Positions 7,061-7,182 of a stretch of DNA of 7,182 nucleotides are shown one piece after another; position 1 is the first letter of the stretch; each line of letters opens with the position of its first letter. The stretch is from NCBI GenBank assembly GCA_003387805.1, contig QGSR01000094.1, positions 1 through 7,182 on the forward strand. The letters run 5' to 3'. The notes below the pieces were generated by a model. It saw only the letters and a list, made by a program, of their open reading frames with translations. It was not told where the DNA came from and made no database searches. The translations under genes were made by a program, and so were the position numbers. The DNA comes from Bacillota bacterium (lineage in GTDB: Bacteria; Bacillota; Limnochordia; Limnochordales; ZCTH02-B6).

Positions 7061-7182
7061 ACGCGGTTCGGTGCCGGGCGGCCCGGTGCGGGGACGGACG
7101 GACACGGCCGGGCGCCGGGCGGGCGCGGCTCCTCGCCCGGCGGATGGAGCCGGGCGCCCGGCGGACGCGGCCCGGCGCCCCT
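7061..7182. other. GC-rich edge region with 21-nt periodic repeats, no assigned gene
   Basis: Nearly all bases are G or C. The 11-mer CGCCCGGCGGA occurs at 7134-7144 and 7155-7165, 21 bp apart, with a diverged third unit near 7115-7125. All three minus-strand frames are open to the edge and close at stops between about 7000 and 7051. One of them gives Pro-Pro-Gly every seven residues. This could be the 3' end of a repeat-bearing minus-strand gene or a structured spacer; the sequence shown cannot decide. Confidence 0.4.

Overview
The window is a GC-rich bacterial segment with tightly packed genes, strong Shine-Dalgarno sites (AGGAGGT/GGAGGTG type) and a canonical sigma-A promoter. The gene mix suggests a high-GC Bacillota-like lineage: a DadA-type oxidoreductase, Hsp20, a bacterial eRF1-like (baeRF/VLRF1-type) protein, an AAG-type DNA glycosylase and a membrane-anchored CapD/EpsC-type dehydratase. 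One gene encodes a small secreted protein whose C-terminus carries the outer-membrane beta-barrel signature. If that protein is what it looks like, the host is a diderm. A Limnochordia-like or other diderm Firmicute would fit, but this is inference and I cannot confirm the taxonomy.

Layout. Positions 1-242 hold the edge of a probable minus-strand membrane-protein gene (very tentative) and the upstream region of the first full gene. A plus-strand FAD-dependent amino-acid dehydrogenase (243-1511) ends in an intrinsic terminator that overlaps its stop codon. It converges on a minus-strand block: sigma-A promoter (3500-3528), a leader of about 178 nt, hsp20 (3315-2872), a long but poorly U-tracted hairpin, then the baeRF-like gene (2753-1542). 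Next is a minus-strand outer-membrane-type protein (4121-3597) with its own terminator. A 179-bp divergent region containing an inverted repeat and a 40-bp-spaced direct repeat separates it from a plus-strand 3-methyladenine DNA glycosylase (4301-4882). That gene runs tail to tail, with 5 nt between stops, into a minus-strand NDP-sugar 4,6-dehydratase (6921-4888). Positions 6922-7182 hold no gene I can assign; the outer part is very GC-rich with 21-nt periodic repeats.

How the genes relate: hsp20 and the baeRF-like gene are co-oriented and probably form a partly coupled stress/proteostasis unit. The dehydratase makes keto-sugar precursors for surface polysaccharide or glycoprotein sugars, which would sit with the outer-membrane-type protein as envelope functions. 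The oxidoreductase and the glycosylase look like independent housekeeping genes. I do not see a mobile element, CRISPR array, tRNA or rRNA. The least ordinary items are the outer-membrane-type protein in a Firmicutes-like context, the hsp20-baeRF pairing with its leaky-looking intergenic hairpin, the hsp20 leader that can form competing structures, and the repeat-derived insertion inside the dehydratase catalytic domain.
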